From contig CALUMK010000025.1 in assembly GCA_944321735.1 (NCBI GenBank), forward strand, positions 1 to 40,069: DNA of 40,069 nucleotides. The letters run 5' to 3'. The notes beneath the pieces are model-generated. The model was not told the DNA's origin. It saw only the letters and a program-made list of their open reading frames with translations, and ran no database searches. The translations under genes and the position numbers were made by a program. Source of the DNA: an uncultured Bacteroidales bacterium. Lineage in GTDB: Bacteria; Bacteroidota; Bacteroidia; Bacteroidales; P3. This document shows, in pieces, positions 7,366 to 16,385 of this stretch; within the stretch, counting starts at the first letter, position 1; each line of letters opens with the position of its first letter.

Positions 7366-8703
7366 ATGGCAGAAAGCAAGACCGCTGAAGCGCTGAGGTT
7401 GGAAATCAGGCAATTGGTGGCGGAATACTATCGTGCGCAGTTCGGGAAGGAAGCCGAGGAAAAAGCCGGGCAGGAAATACGCCAGGTCCGTTATGCCGGG
7501 CGGGTTTTCGATGAAAGGGAAATGGAAAACTTGGTGGATTCATCGCTGGATTTCTGGCTGACGGAAGGCCGTTATGCCCGGGAATTCGAAGCCAAGTTCA
7601 AGGATTATTTGGGAGTGAAGTTTGCCTTGCCGGTCAATTCGGGTTCATCGGCCAATTTGCTGGCATTAACGGCATTGACAAGCAAGCTTCTCGGTGATAG
7701 GCGTTTACGTAAGGGGGACGAGGTCATTACCGTGGCTGCCGGATTCCCGACCACAGTCAATCCGATTATCCAGAACGGTATGGTCCCGGTTTTCGTGGAC
7801 GTGGAGCTGGAAAACTATAATGTGATGGTGGAACAGGTCAAGAAAGCCATTTCGAGCGAGACCCGGGCTATCATGCTAGCGCATACCTTGGGCAATCCGT
7901 TCTGTTTGGAGCAGATTTTGAAACTGGCCAAGGAATACGACCTTTGGGTCATCGAGGATTGCTGCGATGCCTTGGGCTCCACCTACAGAGGGCAGAAGTT
8001 AGGGACTTTCGGCCATGTGTCCACCTTCTCGTTTTATCCGGCGCATCATATAACTACAGGCGAAGGCGGCATGGTCTGCACCAACGACCCGGCGATAGCC
8101 CGCGCCATTCGTTCTTTCCGGGACTGGGGACGGGATTGTTATTGCGAAGGCGGGCAGAACGGGCGTTGTGGCCAGCGTTTTACCAAGCAGTACGGGGAAT
8201 TGCCATTGGGCTATGATCACAAATATGTCTATTCCCATGTGGGTTATAATCTGAAAATGACCGATATGCAGGCTGCTATCGGTTCGGCGCAGATGGACAA
8301 GCTGCCTGCTTTCGTACAGAAGCGCAAGGAGAATTTTGTCCGTTGGGAACAAGGCTTCAAGGCATGGGAAAAGTATTTCATTCTGCCCAAGGCCGAACCG
8401 GATTCGGATCCGTCCTGGTTCGCGTATCCGGTCACGGTACGCAGCCAAGCGGGTTTCACGAGGACGGAGCTTACCGAATACCTGAGCCGTTACGGCATCG
8501 AGACCCGGAACCTGTTTGCCGGCAACATGGTGAAGCAGCCGGCTTATCTTCAAGTGGAAAAACGCATTGTGGGAAATCTGGAAAACACCGATATGGTGAT
8601 GGAAAGCACCTTTTTCCTAGGGACTTATCCTGGATTGAGCCAGGAGCAGATTGCTTACGTGCTGGATAAAATCGCCGCTTTTTTGAAGGAGAAAGGCTGT
8701 TGA
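7366..8703 (+). CDS. rfbH: CDP-4-dehydro-6-deoxyglucose 3-dehydratase (E1, PLP/[2Fe-2S])
   Basis: This 445-residue DegT/DnrJ/EryC1-fold protein has two features that distinguish E1 dehydratases from sugar aminotransferases. The PLP lysine is replaced by histidine (AHHITTGEGG, His227/228). Cys200, Cys258, Cys260 and Cys268 form the spacing C-X57-C-X1-C-X7-C known for the [2Fe-2S] cluster of Yersinia E1. It should remove the C3 hydroxyl of CDP-4-keto-6-deoxyglucose, giving 3,6-dideoxyhexoses for surface glycans. The ATG at 7366 follows an AAGGA-like ribosome site. It heads a cluster with rfbF and rfbG. The usual electron-donating partner, E3 reductase (AscD), is not in this window. Confidence 0.93.
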   Translation: MAESKTAEALRLEIRQLVAEYYRAQFGKEAEEKAGQEIRQVRYAGRVFDEREMENLVDSSLDFWLTEGRYAREFEAKFKDYLGVKFALPVNSGSSANLLALTALTSKLLGDRRLRKGDEVITVAAGFPTTVNPIIQNGMVPVFVDVELENYNVMVEQVKKAISSETRAIMLAHTLGNPFCLEQILKLAKEYDLWVIEDCCDALGSTYRGQKLGTFGHVSTFSFYPAHHITTGEGGMVCTNDPAIARAIRSFRDWGRDCYCEGGQNGRCGQRFTKQYGELPLGYDHKYVYSHVGYNLKMTDMQAAIGSAQMDKLPAFVQKRKENFVRWEQGFKAWEKYFILPKAEPDSDPSWFAYPVTVRSQAGFTRTELTEYLSRYGIETRNLFAGNMVKQPAYLQVEKRIVGNLENTDMVMESTFFLGTYPGLSQEQIAYVLDKIAAFLKEKGC

Positions 8704-8818
8704 GCGAAGAGGAAGGAATGCGGGGACGGACAGTCCTTTGACAGAGGATGCGACGCGCTTGCCATGAGATAGAGGAAAGTGCTTTGGATCAAAAGGATAA
8801 ATAGAAAACATAGAATAT

Positions 8819-9598
8819 ATGAAGGTTGTCATCTTGGCAGGAGGGTTCGGTACCCGGCTTTCGGAAGAAACCGATATCCGTCCCAAACCGATGGTGGAGA
8901 TAGGCGGGAGGCCGATTTTGTGGCATATCATGAAGATTTATTCCCATTACGGTTTCAATGAGTTCGTGATTTGCTGCGGGTACAAAGCTTATATGATCAA
9001 GCAGTATTTTGCCGATTATTTCCTGCATCAGGCAGATATGACGGTGGATTTGAGCAACAACAGCATGGAAATCCATCATTCCCATGCCGAGCCTTGGAAG
9101 GTGACCTTGGCCGATACGGGTCTGAATACGATGACAGGAGGGCGTTTGAAACGGATTAAGGAGTATTTGCCTGCCGATGAGCCTTTCCTGATGACTTATG
9201 GGGACGGGGTGGCGGATGTAGATATTCCGGCATTGCTTCGTTTCCATCGGGAACAGAAGAAACTAGCTACGGTGACCGTGGTGCAGCCATCGGGCCGTTT
9301 CGGGGCCATCACGTTCAATGCCCAGGACGAAGTGAAAGTCTTTTCGTTCCAGGAAAAGCCCAAGGGGGATAGCAGTTGGATCAATGGAGGTTTCTTCGTG
9401 CTGGAACCCAAGGTGCTGGATTATATCGACGATGATGCCACGATATGGGAACGAAAGCCCTTGGAGACTTTGGCGGCCGAAGGCGAATTGGTGGCTTTCC
9501 GTCACTATGGTTTCTGGCGGCCGATGGATACCCAGCGGGAAAAGCGGGAACTGGAGGCTTTGTGGGCGGAGGGCAATGCCCCTTGGAAGATTTGGTAG
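8819..9598 (+). CDS. rfbF: Glucose-1-phosphate cytidylyltransferase
   Basis: This 259-residue nucleotidyltransferase makes CDP-glucose from CTP and glucose-1-phosphate, the first step toward CDP-deoxysugars. The N-terminal signature GGFGTRLSEETDIRPKPMVE is close to that of characterised RfbF enzymes, and the length is typical (about 257 residues). The ATG at 8819 places this motif at the expected distance. A 115-bp gap separates it from rfbH; rfbG follows after 79 bp. The three adjacent genes form a coherent CDP-glucose to dideoxysugar route. Confidence 0.95.
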   Translation: MKVVILAGGFGTRLSEETDIRPKPMVEIGGRPILWHIMKIYSHYGFNEFVICCGYKAYMIKQYFADYFLHQADMTVDLSNNSMEIHHSHAEPWKVTLADTGLNTMTGGRLKRIKEYLPADEPFLMTYGDGVADVDIPALLRFHREQKKLATVTVVQPSGRFGAITFNAQDEVKVFSFQEKPKGDSSWINGGFFVLEPKVLDYIDDDATIWERKPLETLAAEGELVAFRHYGFWRPMDTQREKRELEALWAEGNAPWKIW

Positions 9599-9677
9599 TT
9601 GGATGAGGAGATGGCCATATCGGGCATAAGGCGCGTTATAGGGTGAATGGTTTATTGATAGGCGGAAGGCTTCGTTT

Positions 9678-10772
9678 ATGGATTTTGACGGGTTTTATAA
9701 AGGAAAAAAGGTCTTGGTGACCGGGCATACGGGCTTCAAAGGAAGCTGGCTGAGCATCTGGCTGCATTCGTTAGGCGCGGAAGTGGTCGGTTTGGGGCTT
9801 GATCCTTATAGCGAACGGGACAATTATGTCCTGTCGGGCATCGGCCGGAAGATAAAGGCCGATTTGCGGGTGGATATTCGCGATGAGGCTGCGCTGAAAG
9901 CGGTATTCGAGCAGTACCGGCCTGACATCGTGTTCCATTTGGCGGCCCAGCCTTTGGTTCGCCTTTCCTACGAGATACCGGTTGAGACTTACCAGACCAA
10001 TGTGATGGGAACCATCCATGTGATGGAAGCCATCCGGCACTGTCCCAGTGTCAAGGTCGGCGTGATGATTACCACCGACAAATGTTATGAAAACAGGGAG
10101 CAGGTCTGGGGATACCGGGAAGATGAACCGATGGGAGGTTATGATCCTTATAGCAGCAGCAAGGGCGCGGCGGAAATCGCGATAAGCAGCTGGCGTCGCA
10201 GCTTCTTTAACCCATCGCAGTTTGCCCGTCACGGCAAGAGCATAGCCAGCGTGCGGGCAGGGAATGTGATCGGGGGCGGCGACTGGGCCAAGGACCGTAT
10301 CATTCCCGATTGCATCCGAGCCTTGGAAGCCGGGCAAGCGATAGGGATTCGCAGTCCCAAGGCGATTCGTCCCTGGCAGCATGTGCTGGAACCTTTGAGC
10401 GGCTACATGCTGTTGGCAAAGAAGATGTGGGAAGAACCGACCCGTTATTGCGAGGCATGGAACTTCGGTCCGGATGCCGGCAGCATTGTCCCGGTCTGGG
10501 ATGTGGCCGGCATGGTAATCGATGCCTACGGTTCAGGCGAGCGCAAAGACTTGTCCGACCCGGACGCTTTGCACGAAGCCAATCTGCTGATGCTGGATAT
10601 CAGCAAGGCTCGTTTCCGTTTGGGATGGAATCCCCGTCTGGATATCCGCCAGAGCATCGATTTGACGGTTGATTGGTACAAACGTTACCGTCAAGGGGAT
10701 GTGTATGAGCTGTGTTTGAACGAGATAAGCCTGTATTGCCAGATGGGTGGCACGGGGATGGGCCATGAATAG
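9678..10772 (+). CDS. rfbG: CDP-glucose 4,6-dehydratase
   Basis: This 364-residue extended short-chain dehydrogenase converts CDP-glucose to CDP-4-keto-6-deoxyglucose with bound NAD. The Rossmann motif is GHTGFKGSW near the N-terminus and the catalytic YxxxK is YSSSK (start of YSSSKGAAEI). ITTDKCYENRE and GNVIGGGDWAKDRIIPD are characteristic of this family. The ATG at 9678 follows a GGCGGAAGG-rich ribosome site. It supplies the substrate of RfbH and sits between rfbF and an SDR gene. Confidence 0.95.
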   Translation: MDFDGFYKGKKVLVTGHTGFKGSWLSIWLHSLGAEVVGLGLDPYSERDNYVLSGIGRKIKADLRVDIRDEAALKAVFEQYRPDIVFHLAAQPLVRLSYEIPVETYQTNVMGTIHVMEAIRHCPSVKVGVMITTDKCYENREQVWGYREDEPMGGYDPYSSSKGAAEIAISSWRRSFFNPSQFARHGKSIASVRAGNVIGGGDWAKDRIIPDCIRALEAGQAIGIRSPKAIRPWQHVLEPLSGYMLLAKKMWEEPTRYCEAWNFGPDAGSIVPVWDVAGMVIDAYGSGERKDLSDPDALHEANLLMLDISKARFRLGWNPRLDIRQSIDLTVDWYKRYRQGDVYELCLNEISLYCQMGGTGMGHE

Positions 10773-10814
10773 TGCCATGCAGGTGGAATCAAGACTCGAA
10801 GTGGAGGGTTTGTT

Positions 10815-11705
10815 ATGAAAAGGATATTGCTGACGGGAGGAAGCGGCTTTATCGGAAGGAATATCCGGGAGAGTTTCCTGGCGGAGAAATACGAGATTGT
10901 GTCGCCTTCGCACAAGGAGGTGAATTGGGCGGATTCGGAGGCGATGGATGCTTGGTTTTCGACTCGATCCTTCGATGCCGTGATTCATGCCGCGGTCAAG
11001 CCGGGTCATCGGAACGCGCCCGACCACGAACATCTGTTATATACCAATACCCGGATGTTTTTCAATCTGGTGCGTCATGCCGACCGTTGCGGACGCATTC
11101 TCAATATCGGTTCGGGAGCCATCTATGACATGCGGCATTACGAACCTGCGATGAAAGAGGATTTTTTCGGTAGGTATATGCCGGAGGATGAGCATGGATA
11201 TACCAAATATATCTGCGGCAAATACATGGAACGGTGCCAGGAAGATGTGGTGGACTTACGGGTTTTCGGCATCTTCGGAAGATACGAGGATTACGCGATA
11301 CGTTTCATTTCGAATGCGATTTGCAAGACCTTGTTCGATTTGCCGGTGACTTTGCGCCAGGACCGGGTTTTCAGTTATCTGGCGGTGGAGGATTTGATGC
11401 CGGTTTTGGATTATTTTATCGAGCATAAGCCGCGGCATAAAGCGTATAACGTGGTTCCGGACGAAAGGGTTTCCTTGTTGGATCTGGCTCGGCGGGTAGT
11501 CCGGATTTCGGGCAAGGATTTGCCGGTCAAGGTGGGGATGCCGGGCATGGGGATGGAATACAGCGGCGACAATGCCCGTTTGAGAGCTGAAATGGGAGAC
11601 CGGCTTTCGTTCACGCCGGTTGAACAGTCGGTGAGACGGTTATACGGATGGTACCAGGAGCATAAAGGAGAACTGGACAGGGAATGCCTGCTGTTTGACA
11701 AGTAA
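10815..11705 (+). CDS. NAD-dependent epimerase/dehydratase (extended SDR), sugar-nucleotide modifying
   Basis: This 296-residue extended SDR has the Rossmann glycine motif GGSGFIG at residues 8-14, a conserved IHAA strand, and YxxxK-type catalytic residues in GYTKYICGKY. In this context it could be the C4 ketoreductase finishing the sugar, as CDP-abequose/paratose synthases do, or the reductase acting after a two-carbon branch is added (YerF-like role). The sequence alone does not decide. The ATG at 10815 has a GGAGGG ribosome site 7-8 bp upstream. It follows rfbG by 42 bp and precedes the TPP enzyme by 129 bp of unassigned DNA. Confidence 0.8.
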   Translation: MKRILLTGGSGFIGRNIRESFLAEKYEIVSPSHKEVNWADSEAMDAWFSTRSFDAVIHAAVKPGHRNAPDHEHLLYTNTRMFFNLVRHADRCGRILNIGSGAIYDMRHYEPAMKEDFFGRYMPEDEHGYTKYICGKYMERCQEDVVDLRVFGIFGRYEDYAIRFISNAICKTLFDLPVTLRQDRVFSYLAVEDLMPVLDYFIEHKPRHKAYNVVPDERVSLLDLARRVVRISGKDLPVKVGMPGMGMEYSGDNARLRAEMGDRLSFTPVEQSVRRLYGWYQEHKGELDRECLLFDK

Positions 11706-11834
11706 TGCATTGCAAGCGAACTGTGGCGAGGGGGCCAGCCGGCGTATCGGGCCGTTTGGTAAGCAAGGTTGTCAAGCCGGCCTTGGAGGACTGGATGGAA
11801 TTTAAATGAGAATAGGGCAAAAAACGGATATAGA

Positions 11835-13637
11835 ATGCGAGTCAGTGATTATATATTCAAAAGGCTGAAAGAGAAATACGGGGTGGACCGTGTTTTCATG
11901 ATTACCGGGGGCGGTGCCATGCACCTGAACGATGCGGTATTGCAAAGCGGTCTGGCCTATACGTGCTGCCATCATGAGCAGGCGTGTGCCATTGCGGCCG
12001 AAGGTTATGTACGGGCTGGAAAGCGCTTGGGCGTGGTCAATGTGACGACGGGCCCCGGAGGATTGAATACCCTGACGGGGGTCATGGGCGAATGGACCGA
12101 TTCCGTGCCGGTCTTGTACGTTTCCGGCCAAGTGAAGCAATCGACCACGATTTCCGCATGTCCCGATTTGCCGTTGCGCCAGTTGGGTGACCAGGAGGTG
12201 GATATTATTTCGGTGGTGAAGCCGCTGACGAAGTATGCATGCCAGATTAAGCGCGCCGAGGATGCCGGCAGGATTTTGGACGAGGCGGTTCATGCCGCTT
12301 TGTCCGGACGGCCCGGCCCGGTCTGGATTGATGTGCCGATGGATATACAAGGTGCGTTGGTGGATGAAAAGAAAATGGATGCCGCTTTGTCGGTGTTCCA
12401 TCCGGCATGGGATGTGGTCTTGAAACCGGATGAGGCTGCGATGCAGGAATTGTTCTCGCTGTTGGATCAGTGCCAGCGCCCGGTCTTGATTGCCGGGAAC
12501 GGAATCCGGATAAGCGGGGCGGAATCCGGGATGAGGGCTTTCTTGGAAAAGATGCCGATGCCGGCTTTGGGTACGTTCAATGGGATGGATTTGCTGGAGG
12601 AAGACTATCCATGCTTTGTGGGAAGAATAGGAACCTTGGGGAGCCGTGCCGGGAACTTCGCCTTGCAGAACGCCGATTTGGTGCTATGCGTGGGATCCCG
12701 CAATAATATCCGTCAGACAAGCTATAATTACGAGTTCTTCGCACGGGCGGGTCGATTGGTGTGCGTGGACGTGGATATGGCGGAGATGCAAAAGCCGACC
12801 GTGCATCCCTGTATGGCCATCCAGTCCGATGCCAAGGCTTTCTTCCGGGCGATGGAATCCTACCAGCCCAAGCGATCCTACCAGGATTGGCTGGATTGGG
12901 CCTTGGAAAGGAAAAAACGTTATCCGGTCGTGTTGCCGGAATATTCTCGGCCCGGTCGTGTGAACCCTTATTATTTTGTGGATACATTGAGCTGTATGCT
13001 GCCGGAGAATGCCGTGGTGGCAACAGCGAACGGCTCGGCTTGCGTGGTCGGTTTCCAGGCTGTCAAGGTGAAGCGGGGACAGCGTTATTTTTGGAATTCG
13101 GGTTGCGCGGCGATGGGGTACGATTTGCCGGCCGCTATCGGGGCGGCTTTGGCCTCCCCGGGAAAGACGGCGGTTTGTCTGAGCGGGGATGGGAGCTTGA
13201 TGATGAATGTCCAGGAATTGGCTACCGTGGTGGCGAATAACTTGGATTTGAAGTTGGTCGTATTGAACAATGGAGGTTATATCTCTATCCGTCAAACGCA
13301 AAACAATTTCTTTTCGGGACGGCATATAGGAATTGGGCCGGATTCCGGTGTGGTTTTCCCCGATTTTGTTAAATTAGCCGATTCGTTTGGCATTCCGGCA
13401 TTCCGGATAGAAAAGAATGAGGATGCGGAAAGCGGCATACGTAAGATGTTGCAGATGTCCGGGCCTGTGCTGTGCGAGGTTGTTTTGCCGGAAGATTATA
13501 TTTTCCAGCCCAAGACATCTTCCGAAAGGAAACCGGATGGGCGGATGGTGTCAAAGCCCTTGGAAGACCTGTATCCCTTTTTGCCAAGAGAGGAGTTTGT
13601 TAAAAATATGATTGTACCACCAATAAAAGAGGATTAG
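11835..13637 (+). CDS. Thiamine-pyrophosphate-dependent enzyme of the acetolactate synthase type
   Basis: This 600-residue protein has the three-domain layout of the acetolactate synthase/pyruvate oxidase superfamily. An N-terminal PYR domain has the cofactor-activating glutamate in HHEQAC (Glu48) and a GPGGLNTLTG motif. A central domain follows, then a C-terminal PP domain with the TPP/Mg motif GDGS (from residue 451) ending in NNGGY. The ATG at 11835 is preferred to an in-frame TTG at 11769 because MRVSDYIFKRL is the natural N-terminus. Housekeeping acetolactate synthase is unlikely here, since no ilvN, ilvC or ilvD is nearby. A role in carbon-branching a CDP-sugar, like YerE in yersiniose synthesis, is inferred from context. 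It lies 2 bp from the aldolase, so the two are probably co-translated. Confidence 0.82.
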   Translation: MRVSDYIFKRLKEKYGVDRVFMITGGGAMHLNDAVLQSGLAYTCCHHEQACAIAAEGYVRAGKRLGVVNVTTGPGGLNTLTGVMGEWTDSVPVLYVSGQVKQSTTISACPDLPLRQLGDQEVDIISVVKPLTKYACQIKRAEDAGRILDEAVHAALSGRPGPVWIDVPMDIQGALVDEKKMDAALSVFHPAWDVVLKPDEAAMQELFSLLDQCQRPVLIAGNGIRISGAESGMRAFLEKMPMPALGTFNGMDLLEEDYPCFVGRIGTLGSRAGNFALQNADLVLCVGSRNNIRQTSYNYEFFARAGRLVCVDVDMAEMQKPTVHPCMAIQSDAKAFFRAMESYQPKRSYQDWLDWALERKKRYPVVLPEYSRPGRVNPYYFVDTLSCMLPENAVVATANGSACVVGFQAVKVKRGQRYFWNSGCAAMGYDLPAAIGAALASPGKTAVCLSGDGSLMMNVQELATVVANNLDLKLVVLNNGGYISIRQTQNNFFSGRHIGIGPDSGVVFPDFVKLADSFGIPAFRIEKNEDAESGIRKMLQMSGPVLCEVVLPEDYIFQPKTSSERKPDGRMVSKPLEDLYPFLPREEFVKNMIVPPIKED

Positions 13638-13639
13638 TT

Positions 13640-14455
13640 ATGAATGCATTAGAGCAACGGATGGTTGACGTATTGAAAGACCTGAAAGAGAATCACCATG
13701 TGGTCGGGGTCAAGGCCGAGTTCGAGGCGGAAGGAACCCGGATGGAAGAGGCTCTTCGTTTGAAAGAGGTGATTACGAAGGCTGGATTGGATTTGACAAT
13801 CAAGATTGGAGGCTGCGAAGCTATCCGCGATATGTACGATGCCCGTTCCATCGGAGTGACCCGGATTGTGGCTCCCATGATCGAGACTCCGTATGCATTG
13901 AAGAAATATTTGGCGGCCACGCACATGGTTTACCCTAAGGATGAATGGGAAACAGTGGATTTTCTGATTAATGTGGAAACCAAGACAGGATATGAGAATT
14001 TTCAGCAAATGATGGATTTGCCAGGTTCGGATCAGTTGAAGGGGATTGTCCTGGGACGTGTGGATATGACGGGCTCGATGGGCTTGACAAGGGATGATAT
14101 CAATAGCGAGCCAATCTTCAAGATTGCGGAAGAATTGTTTGTAAAGGCGAAGAAATACGGGAAGGAATGTGTGATAGGCGGTGGCGTGTCAGCGGCTTCC
14201 ATCGATTTTTTCAAACGGTTGCCGCAAGGGTGCATGGACAGGTATGAGACAAGAAAAGTCCTTTTCCAGTTGCCGGGAGCGATTGGTACGGGTTCAGACA
14301 AGGGCATATTGAAGGCGGTTGGGTTTGAGTTGATGTGGTTGAAGAACAAAAGGGAGTTCTATCATATGATTTACGAGGAAGACGCTTCCCGTATCGATAT
14401 GCTGCAGAAGCGTTATGACAAATTGATTGAAGAAGCAGGGGGGCAATATAAATAG
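13640..14455 (+). CDS. HpcH/HpaI aldolase/citrate lyase family protein
   Basis: This 271-residue protein is a TIM-barrel member of the HpcH/HpaI family, metal-dependent aldolases or lyases that usually use pyruvate or a related oxoacid. Likely metal ligands are Glu113 in NVETKTGYEN and Asp142 in GRVDMTGSMG. The ATG is 2 bp after the stop of the TPP enzyme, implying tight coupling. Both families handle pyruvate-like substrates, so the pair may build or trim a carbon branch, or supply a modified oxoacid, for the glycan made by this cluster. Substrate cannot be read from the sequence. Confidence 0.82.
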   Translation: MNALEQRMVDVLKDLKENHHVVGVKAEFEAEGTRMEEALRLKEVITKAGLDLTIKIGGCEAIRDMYDARSIGVTRIVAPMIETPYALKKYLAATHMVYPKDEWETVDFLINVETKTGYENFQQMMDLPGSDQLKGIVLGRVDMTGSMGLTRDDINSEPIFKIAEELFVKAKKYGKECVIGGGVSAASIDFFKRLPQGCMDRYETRKVLFQLPGAIGTGSDKGILKAVGFELMWLKNKREFYHMIYEEDASRIDMLQKRYDKLIEEAGGQYK

Positions 14456-14469
14456 GAAATGCATGCGCG

Positions 14470-14498
14470 ACGGCCGGTTCTGCAAGGGATTCGGCCGT
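14470..14498 (+). terminator. Weak hairpin after the aldolase gene
   Basis: ACGGCCG (14470-14476) pairs with CGGCCGT (14492-14498) around a 15-nt loop, followed by a T/G-rich tract. It may be a partial terminator inside the cluster. Confidence 0.35.
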
Positions 14499-14532
14499 TG
14501 TTTGTTGCTGGTTTTGAAAATCATAGGGAGAT

Positions 14533-15174
14533 ATGAGGTTTGGGGATTTGTTGGATTTCGATCATTTCTTTTTCGATTTGGACGGGACTTTGTCCGATTC
14601 CAAGGCGGATGTGCTGGGAAGCATTGAGCAGGCGTACAAGAATCTGGGTTTTAGCTATGACAAGAGCAAGCTGCGGATAGGGCCTTTGCTGCCCGATATT
14701 ATCTCGGCTATTTCGCCTGCTTTGAACGAGGAAGAACGCGCTCTGGCGGCGAGGACTTTCCGGGCGGTTTATGCGGCCGGGAAATACAAGAACACGGTTT
14801 TGTTTGAAGGCGTCGCGGAATTCTTGGACAAGTTGCTGGCAGAGGGCAAGACCTTGTATGTGGCCACCAACAAGCCCAAAGCACCTACGTATGAGGTATT
14901 GGAAAAGTTAGGCATCAAGGACAAGTTCCTTTTTGTCGGCACCCCGGATTGCACGGGCGACAGCCTGACCAAGCCGGAAGTCTTGAAGATGATGGTCTCC
15001 ATGTTCGATTTGGAACCGGGGAAATGCCTGATGGTAGGGGATACTCTGCCCGACATCGAGGCAGGTCGTTATGCCGGGATGAAGACGATGGGTTTCCTTT
15101 CCGGTTACGGGGATGCTTCTTTCCGGAACAGCCATGCTGATTTTTTCTTTGCCTCCTATAAAGAGCTTTTGTAG
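14533..15174 (+). CDS. HAD-superfamily hydrolase (phosphoglycolate phosphatase-like)
   Basis: This 213-residue protein has the full set of HAD motifs: I, FDLDGTL with nucleophile Asp15 and Asp17; II, VATNKP; III, the lysine in LTKPE; IV, MVGDTLPDIEAG. A helical cap lies between motifs I and II, as in phosphoglycolate phosphatase and beta-phosphoglucomutase relatives. The substrate is probably a small phosphorylated metabolite. Its place between the aldolase and the glycosyltransferase suggests removal of a phosphate from a sugar intermediate, but a general housekeeping role is equally possible. Confidence 0.85.
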   Translation: MRFGDLLDFDHFFFDLDGTLSDSKADVLGSIEQAYKNLGFSYDKSKLRIGPLLPDIISAISPALNEEERALAARTFRAVYAAGKYKNTVLFEGVAEFLDKLLAEGKTLYVATNKPKAPTYEVLEKLGIKDKFLFVGTPDCTGDSLTKPEVLKMMVSMFDLEPGKCLMVGDTLPDIEAGRYAGMKTMGFLSGYGDASFRNSHADFFFASYKELL

Positions 15175-15216
15175 TATTTTAGCTGGCAGATTCCCTGGCA
15201 GGATTAAAGCAAGACA

Positions 15217-16272
15217 ATGGAAAAGCGCAAGAAGATATCCATTATTACCGCTTGTTACAACGAGGAGGAGAATGTTCCGATTCTGTGCGAGCGTATCCGC
15301 AAGGTGATGCAAACCTTGCCGCAGTATGATTACGAACATATTTTTATCGACAATTCGTCCACGGACAAGACGGTGGACTTAATCCGCAAGGAAATAGCGC
15401 AGGACAAGCATGTCCGCTGTATTGTCAACGCGCGGAATTTCGGGCATATACGTTCTCCCTTCCATGGTATCCGGCAGTGCTACGGGGACGCGGTCATTTC
15501 GATGTGTTCCGACCTGCAGGACCCTCCCGAAACGATTCCGGAACTGGTCGCCAAATGGGAAGAAGGGCATAAGGTGGTTATCGGGGTCAAGAACCAGAGC
15601 GAGGAAAACCCGATGATGTACAGGGTCCGCAAGGTCTTTTACAATCTTATCGCCAGGATGTCGGAAGTGGAGCAGGTGAAGAACTTCACGGGCTTCGGCT
15701 TGTACGACAAGAGTTTCGTGGATGTGCTTCGGACGATAGACGACCCTTATCCCTATTTCCGGGGATTGGTTTCCGAATTAGGGTTCGATATTGCCCGGGT
15801 CAATTTCGTGCAGCCGAGGCGGGAGCATGGCCGGACAAAGAATAATTTCTACACCCTTTACGATATGGCGATGCTGGGTTTTGTGAGCTATTCCAAAGTC
15901 CCGTTGCGCTTGGCTACGTTTATCGGGTTCGGGGTCGCGATACTGAGTTTCTTGGTGGCCTTGGTCTATCTGATATACAAGTTGGTATATTGGGACAGCT
16001 TTCAGGCAGGGCAGGCACCCTTGGTTATCGGCCTCTTTTTCTTCTCGGCCGTCCAGCTCATTTTTATCGGAATCGTCGGTGAATACGTCGGAGCAATTAA
16101 TACCCAGGTCCGCAAGAGGCCGCTGGTGATAGAGAAGGAGCGGATCAATTTCGAGAAAACCAAATTTCCGGAAGCCCAGGACTCCAAGGAAAATCCGCAT
16201 CAGTCCCAGAGCAAGGAGGTTCTGACTATTACCGAATCTTTGTCGGAGACTTTGGGGAATCCGGTATCTTAG
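15217..16272 (+). CDS. Membrane glycosyltransferase family 2 (polyprenyl-phosphate glycosyltransferase type)
   Basis: This 351-residue protein has a GT-A catalytic domain: start ISIITACYNEEENV, DNSSTDKT near residue 45, and SDLQDPPE with Asp99/Asp102 in the DxD-like site. Two C-terminal transmembrane helices follow at about residues 233-256 and 268-291. This layout matches DPM1/GtrB-like enzymes that load a sugar onto undecaprenyl phosphate at the inner membrane. The C-terminal ~55 residues are charged and cytoplasmic. As the last gene of the sugar cluster it may transfer the dideoxy or branched sugar, or may be independent. An intrinsic terminator follows. Confidence 0.88.
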   Translation: MEKRKKISIITACYNEEENVPILCERIRKVMQTLPQYDYEHIFIDNSSTDKTVDLIRKEIAQDKHVRCIVNARNFGHIRSPFHGIRQCYGDAVISMCSDLQDPPETIPELVAKWEEGHKVVIGVKNQSEENPMMYRVRKVFYNLIARMSEVEQVKNFTGFGLYDKSFVDVLRTIDDPYPYFRGLVSELGFDIARVNFVQPRREHGRTKNNFYTLYDMAMLGFVSYSKVPLRLATFIGFGVAILSFLVALVYLIYKLVYWDSFQAGQAPLVIGLFFFSAVQLIFIGIVGEYVGAINTQVRKRPLVIEKERINFEKTKFPEAQDSKENPHQSQSKEVLTITESLSETLGNPVS

Positions 16273-16274
16273 GA

Positions 16275-16306
16275 CTTTCAAAATAACAGAAAATTGCGTA
16301 CTTTTA
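16275..16306 (+). promoter_or_regulatory. Possible Bacteroides-type promoter before the PNGase F-like gene
   Basis: TTTC near 16275 and TACTTTTA near 16299 resemble the -33 and -7 boxes at about 20-bp spacing. The start of transcription would then fall just at or inside the hairpin at 16307-16346, so that sequence would serve mainly as terminator for the upstream gene. Confidence 0.35.
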
Positions 16307-16357
16307 CCCCTTTAAGGCAAGATTCGGAGGAATTTGTCTTAAAGGGTTTTCTTTTTT
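16307..16357 (+). terminator. Intrinsic terminator after the glycosyltransferase gene
   Basis: CCCTTTAAG (16308-16316) pairs with CTTAAAGGG (16338-16346), followed by TTTTCTTTTTTG. It is well placed 35 bp after the GT2 stop to close the sugar cluster. Confidence 0.72.
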
Positions 16358-16385
16358 GTGTAAACCAATAACCAAAACCATATTT

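Noticed and set aside
11835-13637. Housekeeping acetolactate synthase (ilvB) as the identity of the TPP enzyme
   Set aside because: No regulatory subunit or other branched-chain amino-acid gene is nearby, and it is embedded in a CDP-sugar cluster 2 bp from an aldolase gene.
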